This document shows positions 17,220 to 26,748 of a stretch of DNA of 64,000 nt, in pieces. The DNA is from Cyclobacteriaceae bacterium. Lineage in GTDB: Bacteria > Bacteroidota > Bacteroidia > Cytophagales > Cyclobacteriaceae. Made by a program: the position numbers and the translations under genes. Within the stretch, counting starts at the first letter, position 1. Every line of letters begins with the position of its first letter. A model generated the notes under the pieces. It had not been told where the DNA came from, did not search any database, and saw only the letters and a list, made by a program, of their open reading frames with translations. Where the stretch lies: assembly GCA_028281285.1 (NCBI GenBank), contig JANQKF010000016.1, positions 162,156-226,155 of the forward strand, in the 5' to 3' direction.

Positions 17220-20200
17220 ATGAAAATCAATCGATCAATCCTAACTCTGACCTTAATCTTGGCGGGTTTTATTTCTCAAGATTTTAGCGCATTCGCTCAA
17301 TCATCGAGGGTAGACCCACCTGTTGACCCTTCATTTTACAGAAACTATAAATGGAGAAATATTGGCCCGAATCGTGGAGGTCGATCTCTGGGTAGTTCGG
17401 GCAGTCCCGGTCGACCCAATGAGTACTATTTTGGTGCAACGGGCGGAGGGCTCTGGAAAACAGTTGATGGCGGAAATAATTGGTTCCCGGTCACTGATGG
17501 GCAAATAACATCTTCAAGTATTGGTGCGGTTGCAGTAGCTGAAACCAACCCTGATATTGTTTATATCGGAGGAGGAGAAACTCAGTTGAGAGGTAGTATT
17601 ACACAAGGAGATGGTGTCTATAAGACCACCGATGGAGGCAAAACATGGAGACATTTGGGACTAAAGGAAACTCAGGCGATTTCCAGGATCAGGGTCCATC
17701 CTACTAATCCGAACCTGGTCTATGTTGCCGCTCTTGGACATGTATATGGTGATAACGAGGAACGAGGTGTCTTTCGCTCGAAGGATGGCGGTAATACATG
17801 GGAAAAAGTACTCTATATCAGTGACAAGGCAGGTGCTGCCGATCTGATCATTGATCGAACTAATCCGGATATTATATATGCCTCGACATGGCAAGTATAT
17901 CGAAAAGCCTGGAAAATGTGGGGAGGAGGTCCTGACTGTAAGCTTTGGAAGTCGATGGACGGTGGTGATACGTGGATTGATCTCACCAAAAATCCGGGAA
18001 TGCCAGAAGGCCCGATCGGTAAAATTGGCATTACTGTATCGCCTGTTGATAATAACAGACTATGGGCAATTGTAGAAGCAAATGAAGGTGGTGTGTTCCG
18101 GTCGGACGATGGGGGCTGGACCTGGGAAAGAGTCAATGACGAAAGAAAACTGCGTCAGCGGGCGTTTTACTATTCTCGCATCTATGCCGATCCTCAAGAT
18201 AAAGAAACCGTTTATTGCCTGAATGTAAGGTTCTGGAAGTCAACCGATGGTGGTAAGACCTTTGATGTCCAGATCAGACCACCGCATGGTGACAATCATG
18301 ATTTGTGGATTGACCCCAATGATCCGATGCGAATGGTCAGCTCCAACGATGGAGGTGGTACAGTGAGCATTAATGGTGGTCAGACATGGACAGATCAAAA
18401 TTATACAACAACACAATTCTATCATGTGATGACTACCAGTGATGTCCCCTATCATGTAGCTGGTGCCCAACAAGATAATAGTACTCTGGCCATGCCGAGC
18501 GAAGGGTGGAATCATATGATGGCTCGTGGAATGGGAGCCCGCTGGGCCTACCCTGTTGGAGGGGGTGAAAGTGGTTGGATAACTCAAAGCCCTACCGATC
18601 CCGATGTATTTTATGCCGGTAGTCAGGGAGCGTTATTGACTAGGTATAACAGAAAAACAGGGCAAATACGAGATATTCAGGTCTACCCGAGGTTCTTTTC
18701 GGGTGAACCATCAAGCGCACTTCCTGAACGTTGGCAATGGACTTTCCCTATAATGTTCTCCCCTGTCGACCCTTCGGTGATGTACACTACTTCTCAGCAT
18801 GTTTGGAAGACTACAAATGACGGACAGACTTGGGAAAAGATCAGTCCTGATTTGACTTACGCTGACCCTGAAACCCTCGGCCCCACAGGTGGTATTATCA
18901 CCAAAGACATGAATGGTCCGGAAATTTATGCTACCGTCTTTGCATTAGCACCTTCTAATTATGATGTGAATACTATCTGGGCAGGCTCCGATGATGGTAA
19001 AATCCATATCACAAGAAATGGAGGAAAGCGATGGACCGATATCACACCGAAGGACCTTCCCAAATTTTCAAGGGTGAGTATTATCGAGGAAAGCAAATTC
19101 AATCCAGGTACACTTTATGTGGCGGCTAATCGATATCAGGTAGACGATAGAGAACCTTATGTATTCAAGACTACGGATTATGGCAAGACCTGGACTAAGA
19201 TTACCAACGGAATTCAATCGGGACATTTTGCGAGAGCCATCAGAGAAGACCTTCAGAAGCCGGGATTATTGTATCTGGCTACGGAACATGGAGTATACAT
19301 ATCATTCAATGATGGAGAAATGTGGCAATCGCTACAGCTAAACCTCCCTGACACTCCCATTCGGGATTTGGTCCTCAGAAATGACGATGTAGTATTGGGT
19401 TCTCATGGAAGAGGTTTTTGGATTCTTGATGATATCAGACCTTTCAGAGAGGCGGTCAATATTAAGTCGGACAACCGTGTGACTTTGATTGAACCAGCCA
19501 ATCCGATTCGGGGTATCTACAACGCCTACATTCAGTATTACCTGCCAGAACAAAGTGATAGTGTAAAAATTGAGATCATGGATAGCCAAGGAAACCTTAT
19601 TCAGTCTTATACCGGTAAATCTCCGGAATCAAGGGACGGGTCTCCAACCACCGCTAAAGGGCTGAATTCATTTACATGGAATCTCAGATACCTTGGAGCC
19701 ACGGTATTTGATAGTATGATCATTTGGAGTGCAAGGCCACAAAGGGGCCCTTTAGCTCCTATCGGGGAATACCAGGCAAGATTGACTGTTGGAGACAATG
19801 TGCAGACTACCAAATTTTCGATTGAGATGAATCCCAATTATGAGGGAATCACTGCTGATGATTTGCAAAAGCAATTTGACCTTTCTATTCAAATTCGAGA
19901 TAAGACTTCGGAGGCCAACGAAGCAGTCATCCAAATCAGAAAGATTCGGGCCCAGGCCAAGAAGTATTTAGAATCGGACGATACTAACCTGGCCAATGCT
20001 GTCAAAGCTATGCTGGACAAAATCACGGTCATCGAAGAGGATCTCTATCAGGTTCAGAATCAAAGCCCACAAGACCCTCTTAACTTCCCAATCAAGTTGA
20101 ACAATAGATTGGCCTCATTAAGAAGAAGTGTTGAAAGCGGTCAGGCGCGGCCAACCGATGCCGCTTATGTGGTATTTGATGAATTAAAATCAGAATTGAA

Positions 20201-20297
20201 AGGACATCTGGATAAACTCTCTCAAGTGTTGAATTCGGATCTAAGCAATGTGAATGGTATGCTGTCAAGTAAGAACCTCAAGACTATTGACGATTGA
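17220..20297 (+). CDS. Large secreted Asp-box (VPS10/sortilin-like) beta-propeller protein
   Basis: Exported protein of about 1025 residues. The start at 17220 gives a proper signal peptide (MKINRSILTLTLILAGFISQ, cleaved near AFAQ); the frame extends 42 codons upstream without family sense. Many Asp-box (BNR) repeats S/T-x-D-x-G-x-x-W are visible: KTVDGGNNW, KTTDGGKTW, RSKDGGNTW, KSMDGGDTW, RSDDGGWTW, KSTDGGKTF, KTTDYGKTW. They form one or two ten-bladed propellers like sortilin/VPS10 and xyloglucanase-type proteins. The last 300 residues are a beta-sandwich plus helices (EANEAVIQIRKIRAQAKKYL). A homologue of similar length and order lies at 50259-53522. Ligand or substrate unknown; sialidase activity is not implied. 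A hairpin follows the stop. Confidence 0.88.
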   Translation: MKINRSILTLTLILAGFISQDFSAFAQSSRVDPPVDPSFYRNYKWRNIGPNRGGRSLGSSGSPGRPNEYYFGATGGGLWKTVDGGNNWFPVTDGQITSSSIGAVAVAETNPDIVYIGGGETQLRGSITQGDGVYKTTDGGKTWRHLGLKETQAISRIRVHPTNPNLVYVAALGHVYGDNEERGVFRSKDGGNTWEKVLYISDKAGAADLIIDRTNPDIIYASTWQVYRKAWKMWGGGPDCKLWKSMDGGDTWIDLTKNPGMPEGPIGKIGITVSPVDNNRLWAIVEANEGGVFRSDDGGWTWERVNDERKLRQRAFYYSRIYADPQDKETVYCLNVRFWKSTDGGKTFDVQIRPPHGDNHDLWIDPNDPMRMVSSNDGGGTVSINGGQTWTDQNYTTTQFYHVMTTSDVPYHVAGAQQDNSTLAMPSEGWNHMMARGMGARWAYPVGGGESGWITQSPTDPDVFYAGSQGALLTRYNRKTGQIRDIQVYPRFFSGEPSSALPERWQWTFPIMFSPVDPSVMYTTSQHVWKTTNDGQTWEKISPDLTYADPETLGPTGGIITKDMNGPEIYATVFALAPSNYDVNTIWAGSDDGKIHITRNGGKRWTDITPKDLPKFSRVSIIEESKFNPGTLYVAANRYQVDDREPYVFKTTDYGKTWTKITNGIQSGHFARAIREDLQKPGLLYLATEHGVYISFNDGEMWQSLQLNLPDTPIRDLVLRNDDVVLGSHGRGFWILDDIRPFREAVNIKSDNRVTLIEPANPIRGIYNAYIQYYLPEQSDSVKIEIMDSQGNLIQSYTGKSPESRDGSPTTAKGLNSFTWNLRYLGATVFDSMIIWSARPQRGPLAPIGEYQARLTVGDNVQTTKFSIEMNPNYEGITADDLQKQFDLSIQIRDKTSEANEAVIQIRKIRAQAKKYLESDDTNLANAVKAMLDKITVIEEDLYQVQNQSPQDPLNFPIKLNNRLASLRRSVESGQARPTDAAYVVFDELKSELKGHLDKLSQVLNSDLSNVNGMLSSKNLKTIDD

Positions 20298-20301
20298 AAA
20301 T

Positions 20302-20329
20302 GAAGAGCCCCTCAAATGAGGGACTCTTC
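20302..20329. terminator. Hairpin between convergent genes
   Basis: GAAGAG/CTCTTC and CCCTC/GAGGG arms with one internal mismatch and a four-base loop, five bases after the propeller stop and before the convergent haloperoxidase stop. The U-tract is weak on both strands, so it is a probable but not strong bidirectional terminator. Confidence 0.55.
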
Positions 20330-20352
20330 GATCAACTACCATAACATAAATC

Positions 20353-21750
20353 TTAATAATTCTTTGAGGTAAGATCGAGATTATTGACTGCATCGGATAT
20401 TTCATATCCCAAACGGAGACCTTCGGCACAATCCATACTCATATGAACTCCGAGAGGTACTCTTGAAAAGGCATTCTCTTCAGCCATTTCTGAAAATGTG
20501 CTGAATGTTCTGGGTTCGCCACGGAATTCCGTTCTACCCTCGTGAGTGTGGTCGGTGAAGCTAGTGACGTCTCCGAACGCATCGATAAATAGACCTGCTG
20601 CTGCAGACGCAAACGTGGAATGTCCTGAAGGGTAACCGGGAAAGCTTGGGTTGGGCCAGAATACTAACCTGAAAAGATTGGTTTGATATTCAGGGTCTAT
20701 GAATTCATGGATATAAACATTAGGTCGCATCACCATGTATTCGTATTTATATTTCCATGCGGAGACTGCCGCATCATTGAGTGCGAATCCCAACTTCAGG
20801 AATAAGGCTAAACTTTCCTCTAGTCCCAGATCGTACTGTTCGATAAGTTGATTCGCAATAGAAACCTGCCGTGCCGGAGGGCTGATCATCAGGCCTTCAA
20901 CATCGTCACTCCAGAATTCTGCGATCCATAGCTGTTCACCATCTTCATCTCGTGCAGAATTATTTGCATTGTACACTTCCATCATCTGTGCGAAATACTC
21001 ACTTTCAGGATCCTCGCTATAGGCAATCGGATCTACTGCAGTTGTTTTTTTAGGTGAAATCACAAATGTTCTTACTGATTCCCAATAAGGAAACAGTGCC
21101 CTTTCCGGGTCTGCTGAATAGGTCCAGAATCCCTCTCCTGCCGGTGGCTCGTACGACAATGGTTGGGGTTCCAAGATCTGGGTCTCCGCTTCGGTATCGG
21201 TTTGACTATAAGCAATTACCTGATCAGCGACATAATCGCCCCATGCCTGGGAGTCATCAATCACTTGTTGAGAAAGGTCTGCAGAGAGGTTATCAATTAT
21301 CCCTGTTTTTAAAACGTTAATCGCACTGGTTAGATTCTCCGGAACATTAATAAGGAAATGATCAATCACTCTGGCGAAAGTTGTATTCAGAGCCAACTCC
21401 CAGTTGATCTCTTCCCTTATCTCATCATTATCTATGTGTAGTCCTCTGAGTTTTCCATCGATTGATCGATAGTTTTCCATACCCGGAACGGCAGTCTCGT
21501 AAGCCGCTAAATAAATATAGGCCAGCGCCCGTGCCATGGCATTCGGCCTCCCTTGTGAGTACCGCTCCAGTTGTAGCATCAATTCAGTCCACTCATGAAC
21601 GATGTCGTTGCCTACGAGTGTGATATCCTGATTTAATTCTTCAACGTCTTGGCCAATGTCTATAATTGGGTCTTCCTGGTCGGTACAGGCCTGCAAAAAT
21701 ATAGCAAGGCCGATGAATAGGTAAATTAGCTTGATTGTTGTCTTCTTCAT
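20353..21750 (-). CDS. Vanadium-dependent haloperoxidase/PAP2-superfamily lipoprotein
   Basis: Lipoprotein of 465 residues (signal ending LQAC, lipidated Cys22). The C-terminal half carries the complete acid-phosphatase/vanadium haloperoxidase signature: K335-x6-R342-P (KYEYMVMRP), PSGH at 374-377 and S429-R430-x5-H436-x3-D440 (SRVPLGVHMSMD). These residues bind phosphate or vanadate, with His377 and His436 the acid/base and covalent positions. The length, long helical N-terminal part and YPSGHSTFASAAAG segment fit the bacterial vanadium haloperoxidase group better than small membrane PAP2 lipid phosphatases. Activity could be halide oxidation or phosphatase; sequence cannot decide. Convergent with the propeller gene, with a hairpin between. 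Confidence 0.88.
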   Translation of the reverse strand: MKKTTIKLIYLFIGLAIFLQACTDQEDPIIDIGQDVEELNQDITLVGNDIVHEWTELMLQLERYSQGRPNAMARALAYIYLAAYETAVPGMENYRSIDGKLRGLHIDNDEIREEINWELALNTTFARVIDHFLINVPENLTSAINVLKTGIIDNLSADLSQQVIDDSQAWGDYVADQVIAYSQTDTEAETQILEPQPLSYEPPAGEGFWTYSADPERALFPYWESVRTFVISPKKTTAVDPIAYSEDPESEYFAQMMEVYNANNSARDEDGEQLWIAEFWSDDVEGLMISPPARQVSIANQLIEQYDLGLEESLALFLKLGFALNDAAVSAWKYKYEYMVMRPNVYIHEFIDPEYQTNLFRLVFWPNPSFPGYPSGHSTFASAAAGLFIDAFGDVTSFTDHTHEGRTEFRGEPRTFSTFSEMAEENAFSRVPLGVHMSMDCAEGLRLGYEISDAVNNLDLTSKNY

Positions 21751-21928
21751 TTTATTGACTTTAGATTATTAGAATTATGGGTAGCGATAGTGACCAAAAT
21801 TCTCCCCTCAGGGCCAATAAGGCTCCTATCTTTGGCTTCGGATCCTTTTTTGAACCGACAGCTATAATCTATTTCAATGATCCCCTTTTGAAATGAAGAC
21901 GGTTATCCCTGGAGTTTACCCAACCCCA

Positions 21929-21959
21929 TAAAAAAAGCCCGCATGTAGTGCGCGGGCTT
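21929..21959 (-). terminator. Rho-independent terminator after the first permease
   Basis: On the minus strand a GC-rich stem (AGCCCGC...GCGGGCT, seven pairs, nine-base loop) is followed by a run of seven T. It lies about 25 bases after the stop of the permease gene ending at 21983. Confidence 0.85.
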
Positions 21960-21982
21960 GGATAGGAAACAATTGCTAACTT

Positions 21983-24586
21983 CTATTCGCTGCGAAGTCC
22001 TTGCGCAGGGTTATAAACAAAAACTCTTCTTACCTGGGTAGAAAACACGCCCAGCATGACTATGACTAGTATTACAAAAGCTATTCCGACTCCCCAATAC
22101 CCGGCAGGCAACGGATATGCAAACATCATTTCAACCAGCCCTAAATTGAGCATATATGCCAGTGGAGCCCCGATTACAAAAGCCACAACTGTGAGCACAA
22201 TGTATTGACGTGTAACACTTGAGGTAAGATTTTTAAGCCCCGCTCCTAACACTTTTCGAATGCTGAATTCTTTGATTCTTCCCGAGACATTCAAAGTAAC
22301 CAAACCATACAGCCCCAGAGCCGCTAACAAAATGGCTACTGATGCGATGGTCCTTGTAAATCGTTTCATTTGCCCAAGATCCGCATAAAACTTGGCCCAC
22401 AAATCAATTTGTTGTCCTCCCTGGAAAGGAGTTTCAGGATATAAATCGGCCCAGTATCCTTTTAGGTCCTCATAGACGTCCATTTCACTGCCTGCTCTAA
22501 CCCTCATTGAAATGAACCGATAATCCTCTTTCTCCGAGACCAGAAAAACAATCGGATCAATTTTATTATAGAAATTGAAAGCATGAAAGTCGTTCACTAC
22601 TCCAATGATCTGGTATTGGGTGCTATCCAATTTAAAGATTGCGCCTATCGGATCTTGAAGCTGGGTGTTCTTCAAAAATGTTTCATTCACAATGGCCGTT
22701 TTGTTATTAGTTGAGCGATCGGTGAAACTTGAGCCTTGGGAGAAATCAATTTCCAACGTGGTGAAATAGTTGGAAGCCACACTGAGTTGCTGAACAGTAT
22801 ATGCATTGTCATTGATATGCACCATAGTCTCGGATATCGTTTTACCCACATGATCTCTCGCTCCAGAAACAGATATTATATTCGGGTTCTGATCCATCAA
22901 TCCTTTAAACTGATCGAAGGCAGCCTTCTCCGGCAATTCCAGATAAAGTGCACCATGTTGGTTGTATCCCCATTCCCGTTGAGCCTGGTAGTTGGAATTT
23001 TCGTTGAACATCACAGCCATAGTGATGAATACGAATGCCAGAATCATCTGCAAGCATAAGAATGCCTTCATAATAGGGTTTCGTTTACCAAATTTGACAG
23101 CACCCCGGAAAATGTGAACGACCCGAAATTTTGAGACATACAGCGCTGGATAAATACCAGAAACCACACCTGTGAAAATCAGGATCGTGATTAGATAGAT
23201 CCACATATTGATGTTAATCAACGAAATTTCAAGAGGTGCATCAGCTATGCTCGTAAACCATGGTAAAAAGACCGTAATGGTTAAGAACAGCCCCATAAGT
23301 GTTGCGAAGAAAGTCATCAATAGATTCTCAGCCAGAAACTGAACAATGACTTTGGAACGATTTGCACCGATCACTTTTCTCACCCCAATTTCTTTCAACC
23401 TCTTGGTAGCCGAGCCAATGGCCATATTTATGTAATTGAAGCATGCCAGCGCCAACATAAAAGCGCCCATAACTGGCAGCCCTATAAACACCTCCTTCGC
23501 CTGATCTCTGGAGATGTCATTTACTATTTGCGAAGAATTTTCATGTAATGAATAGAGATCGTGAAAGTTGAATCCGATTATCTTCCAGTCATTCTCCATC
23601 TCATTTTGCAGTTTTTTATATTTGTTAGTTTGAGATTTAATTATCTCAATGTCAGATGGATTAGAAACTTGAATTAAAGTAGCGCTTATGAAATTATTCC
23701 AGTCTAAGGGATGGTAATCGGGTTGTACGAATTTGAGATTCTCAAAATTGATTAGAAAGTCAAAACTAATTGCATGGGTATTTGGAAATTCTTCTGCGAC
23801 TCCGACCACCGAAAAGATTTTCTTCTTTTCATCACTGAATTTTACGAGTAACTCTTGTCCCACAGGATTATCGTAGCCAAAGTATTTAATGGCCATTTCA
23901 CTGCTTAATACAATACTGTTAATGTCAGCCAGTGATGATGGTGTACCCCATTTCAATGGGAAAGTTAACATTTCAAGGAAAGTAGGGTCGATAGCCCGGA
24001 CCCTTTCATGAAAAACATCGTCTTCCCTCTTTACGATCACACTGAAATCCTGGACTCTGGCCACTTTTTCAATTTGACTGAAATCATTTTTCAACATTTC
24101 CGCCATCGGCAATGGTGTAGTGCCGTACTGTGCTTCCTTGCCATCTCTGTCGGCATAAAAGGTGGTGAGGAATACCTCATGGGCATTTTCATGGTACTTG
24201 TCCAGACTGCTGGAAAATTCGATCATTGTATATACCACCAACGTCATTCCTATGGCAACAGAAAGTCCGAAGATGTTGATAAAAGAGCTCAGAGGATTTC
24301 TAATCATACTCCTGAGCGAAGTTTTGAAGTAGTTTTTAAACATGATAATTGTTGAGTTTGAGTAACCTTTTCGTTTCCAGGCATAAGGTTGGCAACATCG
24401 TATGACGTCCCTCACATAGAGTAATCGAGCTTTGACCGGGCTCATATGCTCCAGGCGATCGTAGAAGAATTCTTCAAGATCTCCACTGATTTCTTCATAG
24501 CGATTGCTTTTGCAATACCATTTGAAGAATGCATGTGGAATGCGTGGTATGGAATCCTTCTTTTTCAACCTTTTCCTTATTTCCAA
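21983..24586 (-). CDS. Orphan FtsX/MacB-type permease with prefix domain (pair 1)
   Basis: An 867-residue inner-membrane protein. The N-terminal ~80 residues match the permease prefix domain 2 pattern (FFKWYCKSNRYEEISGDLEEFFYDRL). Then come two MacB-periplasmic/FtsX units: a helix at about 95-120, a periplasmic domain, three helices with EIGVRKVIGA, and a second copy ending in a three-helix FtsX domain with EFSIRKVLGAG. MacB-like permeases transmit ATP-driven conformational change rather than forming a channel, but no ATPase gene is next to it. The start overlaps the padR stop by ten bases, so it is coupled to PadR. A strong terminator follows. One of four such pairs in this window. Confidence 0.9.
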   Translation of the reverse strand: MEIRKRLKKKDSIPRIPHAFFKWYCKSNRYEEISGDLEEFFYDRLEHMSPVKARLLYVRDVIRCCQPYAWKRKGYSNSTIIMFKNYFKTSLRSMIRNPLSSFINIFGLSVAIGMTLVVYTMIEFSSSLDKYHENAHEVFLTTFYADRDGKEAQYGTTPLPMAEMLKNDFSQIEKVARVQDFSVIVKREDDVFHERVRAIDPTFLEMLTFPLKWGTPSSLADINSIVLSSEMAIKYFGYDNPVGQELLVKFSDEKKKIFSVVGVAEEFPNTHAISFDFLINFENLKFVQPDYHPLDWNNFISATLIQVSNPSDIEIIKSQTNKYKKLQNEMENDWKIIGFNFHDLYSLHENSSQIVNDISRDQAKEVFIGLPVMGAFMLALACFNYINMAIGSATKRLKEIGVRKVIGANRSKVIVQFLAENLLMTFFATLMGLFLTITVFLPWFTSIADAPLEISLININMWIYLITILIFTGVVSGIYPALYVSKFRVVHIFRGAVKFGKRNPIMKAFLCLQMILAFVFITMAVMFNENSNYQAQREWGYNQHGALYLELPEKAAFDQFKGLMDQNPNIISVSGARDHVGKTISETMVHINDNAYTVQQLSVASNYFTTLEIDFSQGSSFTDRSTNNKTAIVNETFLKNTQLQDPIGAIFKLDSTQYQIIGVVNDFHAFNFYNKIDPIVFLVSEKEDYRFISMRVRAGSEMDVYEDLKGYWADLYPETPFQGGQQIDLWAKFYADLGQMKRFTRTIASVAILLAALGLYGLVTLNVSGRIKEFSIRKVLGAGLKNLTSSVTRQYIVLTVVAFVIGAPLAYMLNLGLVEMMFAYPLPAGYWGVGIAFVILVIVMLGVFSTQVRRVFVYNPAQGLRSE

Positions 24587-24909
24587 TTAAATGCGAGATC
24601 AGGGATTTGATTTCTGAGACTTGATCGTAAATCCATTGATTGATCCAATGCTTTTTTACCATACGGAGTGATATTAAACAGCCGCTTCCTCTTACCACCA
24701 CGTTTGGACTCCGGATCACTTAATCGTGAACTAAGCATTCCTTTTTCTTCCAATCGATATAGGGATTTATGAACAGCACTCACAGCTACAGATCGTCCGG
24801 ATTGTTTCCCAATCTCGTTGGTGATGGCCACCGCATAAGCATCATCAAACAATACTCCTACTGTGAGTAAAACGAGCTCCTCAAATTCTCCAAGATGGTT
24901 TCCTCGCAT
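24577..24909 (-). CDS. PadR-family transcriptional regulator (pair 1)
   Basis: A 110-residue PadR repressor: helices from GEFEELVLLTVGVLFDDAYAVAI, winged helix with VHKSLYRLEEKGMLSSRL and the wing GGKRKRLFNITPYGKKALD, and a short C-terminal helix. PadR proteins of this small class bind as dimers to palindromes at their own promoter and are released by phenolics, drugs or envelope stress; the ligand here is unknown. First gene of a two-gene unit with the downstream permease (ten-base overlap). Two copies of TTCTATTTTGTC lie just upstream at 24920 and 24960, a likely self-operator. Confidence 0.9.
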   Translation of the reverse strand: MRGNHLGEFEELVLLTVGVLFDDAYAVAITNEIGKQSGRSVAVSAVHKSLYRLEEKGMLSSRLSDPESKRGGKRKRLFNITPYGKKALDQSMDLRSSLRNQIPDLAFNWK

Positions 24910-24919
24910 AATTATTAAA

Positions 24920-24971
24920 TTCTATTTTGTCAGCAATATACGAGAAAGTTTTTATAAAGTTCTATTTTGTC
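24920..24971 (-). promoter_or_regulatory. Paired TTCTATTTTGTC repeats upstream of padR (pair 1)
   Basis: The 12-base sequence TTCTATTTTGTC occurs at 24920-24931 and again at 24960-24971 (40 bases apart), with CGTATATT (minus strand) between them as a possible -7 region. The same arrangement with a related half-site is seen before the padR at 31899. Likely PadR operators. Confidence 0.5.
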
Positions 24972-25018
24972 TGTAAAATAAAATCGTTGATGATAGTGAA
25001 TTGAATTGTTTTGAAGGT

Positions 25019-25720
25019 TTAGCCTTTGAAGCTTTCCAGGAAACTTGACCGGTAAACCCGGCCAATTGGCAGCACCCTATTTTCAATTTTGATCTGGTTC
25101 CCTGAAACTCGTTCAACATGCTCAATATTCACCAAATGGCTTTTGTGAACTCGGCTAAATCCTAAACCTGACAAACGCTCCTCCCAGCTCTTTAGACTAC
25201 CCACCATAACATACTCTTTTTGGTCCGTTATGATTCTCACATAGTCCTTTTCTGAAGAAATCGAGTGAATACTTCCGATTCTCACCTTGTGAAAAGTCTT
25301 GTCAATATTCAAAATCAGGAAACCTGCCTCTTCCTCCGGCTGACCTGTGATTGTTTCATTCGAAGGGGCTGATTTCAACTTCAGAGCCTTGTTGGTGGCT
25401 TTAATGAAACGGGAAAAGGAAAATGGTTTAAGCAAATAATCAACAACATCCAGATTAAATCCCTCTATGGCATACTCTGGATAGGCTGTGGTAATTATGG
25501 TCAATGGCGGGTTGCTCAAACCCTTGAGCAGATCAATTCCTGAGATTAGAGGGAGATTGATGTCCAGAAAAATCAAATCCACGACTTCCCTGGTCAGAAT
25601 GGTTTGAGCTTCAAGAGCCGTGCTATAAATTCCCTTCAGTCTAAGTGCTGGACTCTTAGAGATAAACTCTTCCAATAATAGCTGGGCAGGCTTTTCATCT
25701 TCGATTACTATACAATTCAT
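25019..25720 (-). CDS. LytTR-family response regulator
   Basis: A 233-residue regulator. Receiver domain: acidic cluster VIEDEKPAQ, phosphorylation site Asp53 (LIFLDINLPL), signalling Thr in IITTAYP and Lys in YLLKPFSF. LytTR DNA-binding domain about 130-233 with FSRVHKSHLVNIEHV. It follows the sensor kinase gene with a four-base ATGA overlap and therefore forms a pair with it. It ends about 110 bases before padR of pair 1 on the same strand. A regulatory link to that permease unit is possible but not shown; the intergenic region carries the PadR repeats rather than an obvious LytTR site. Confidence 0.92.
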   Translation of the reverse strand: MNCIVIEDEKPAQLLLEEFISKSPALRLKGIYSTALEAQTILTREVVDLIFLDINLPLISGIDLLKGLSNPPLTIITTAYPEYAIEGFNLDVVDYLLKPFSFSRFIKATNKALKLKSAPSNETITGQPEEEAGFLILNIDKTFHKVRIGSIHSISSEKDYVRIITDQKEYVMVGSLKSWEERLSGLGFSRVHKSHLVNIEHVERVSGNQIKIENRVLPIGRVYRSSFLESFKG

Positions 25721-26748
25721 AATCTTAAGCTAAGATTCACTTGATAGACATCGTTTTTTTCATCAATCCTGAGGCTATGGCTGTCTGGGTAGCTAACGTT
25801 GAGCAATTTCTTTGCATTGGCAAGCCCCAGACCTCCTTCTGCTTCTAAAGTATAGGATTTTTCATTTGGGCGCTCGAATTTATTTTCGCAAACAAATGAA
25901 AGCTCATCTTTGTCAACCGCAATTTTTATCTTGATTTCAGGTTGAGAAGGGCTCGCATACTTGAATGCATTTTCAATGAATGCAATAAAGATCATTGGCG
26001 CTACTTCATGCCTCTCATCCACTCCTGATACGTCTAGACTGACCTGAAAATCTGCTTGACGCATCCTTTGAAGTGCAATGTAGTCATTGAGGTAATCGAT
26101 TTCCCGGTTGAGAGAAACCATTGGCTTATCACATTCATAGAGCATATATCGTAGAATATCTGAGAGCTTCAATACCATTTCAGGGGCTTGGTCTGAGTTT
26201 TTAATGGCATAGGCGTAAATGCTATTCAGGCTATTAAAAAGGAGGTGGGGATTTACCTGAGCCTTTAAAAACCTTAGCTCCGCCTCCAGCCTCTCATTTT
26301 GAGCATGTTCAAGTGCCTGGATTTTTGCATTATAATTTCGAAAGACAAGAACAGAACTGAACATCACCAATAAACTACCCAAATGGATAAAATTGTAGAT
26401 GACATAGGTAGAATTGGGCCCCTCACATTCACACGTCTTCAATAGGGTCTTATTTACATAGCTTTCAAAAAAAGCTGCTGCAAGTACGACAGGTACTATT
26501 ATCAAAAAATACTCCTTGAATCGCTTGTTGGACAAGAACTTTGGGAGGAGGTACAGATTATTGATGTACAAAATGCCACCATAGAAAGTCAGGTAAAACG
26601 CAATTTCCTCAACAGTGACAGTATGCTCTCCGGTATATCGAAACCTTAGGAAAGGGTATATAAAGTAAAAAACCCAAAAAATTAGATTGAGAAGGACGCG
26701 GTTTGACCGATTGTATGAAAACACTTCGAATGCCATCGCATGCACCAA
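25717..26748 (-). CDS. LytS-type sensor histidine kinase, four transmembrane helices
   Basis: A 343-residue membrane kinase. The N-terminal ~140 residues hold four transmembrane helices with no extracellular domain of size; a short CECEG segment lies in a loop between helices three and four. A coiled linker (about 145-160) leads to the His_kinase domain with the acceptor motif VNPHLLFNSLNSI and an HATPase domain with N-box FIENAFKYA and GGLGLANAKKLL. This is the usual Bacteroidota LytS/YehU-like pattern. Start at 26748, or at the Met four codons later. Coupled to the following LytTR regulator. The signal is unknown; the loop cysteines may matter. Confidence 0.9.
   Translation of the reverse strand: MVHAMAFEVFSYNRSNRVLLNLIFWVFYFIYPFLRFRYTGEHTVTVEEIAFYLTFYGGILYINNLYLLPKFLSNKRFKEYFLIIVPVVLAAAFFESYVNKTLLKTCECEGPNSTYVIYNFIHLGSLLVMFSSVLVFRNYNAKIQALEHAQNERLEAELRFLKAQVNPHLLFNSLNSIYAYAIKNSDQAPEMVLKLSDILRYMLYECDKPMVSLNREIDYLNDYIALQRMRQADFQVSLDVSGVDERHEVAPMIFIAFIENAFKYASPSQPEIKIKIAVDKDELSFVCENKFERPNEKSYTLEAEGGLGLANAKKLLNVSYPDSHSLRIDEKNDVYQVNLSLRL

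Noticed and set aside
17813..18136. Minus-strand frame of 107 codons inside the first large propeller gene
   Set aside because: Shadow produced by the repetitive Asp-box codons; no independent support.
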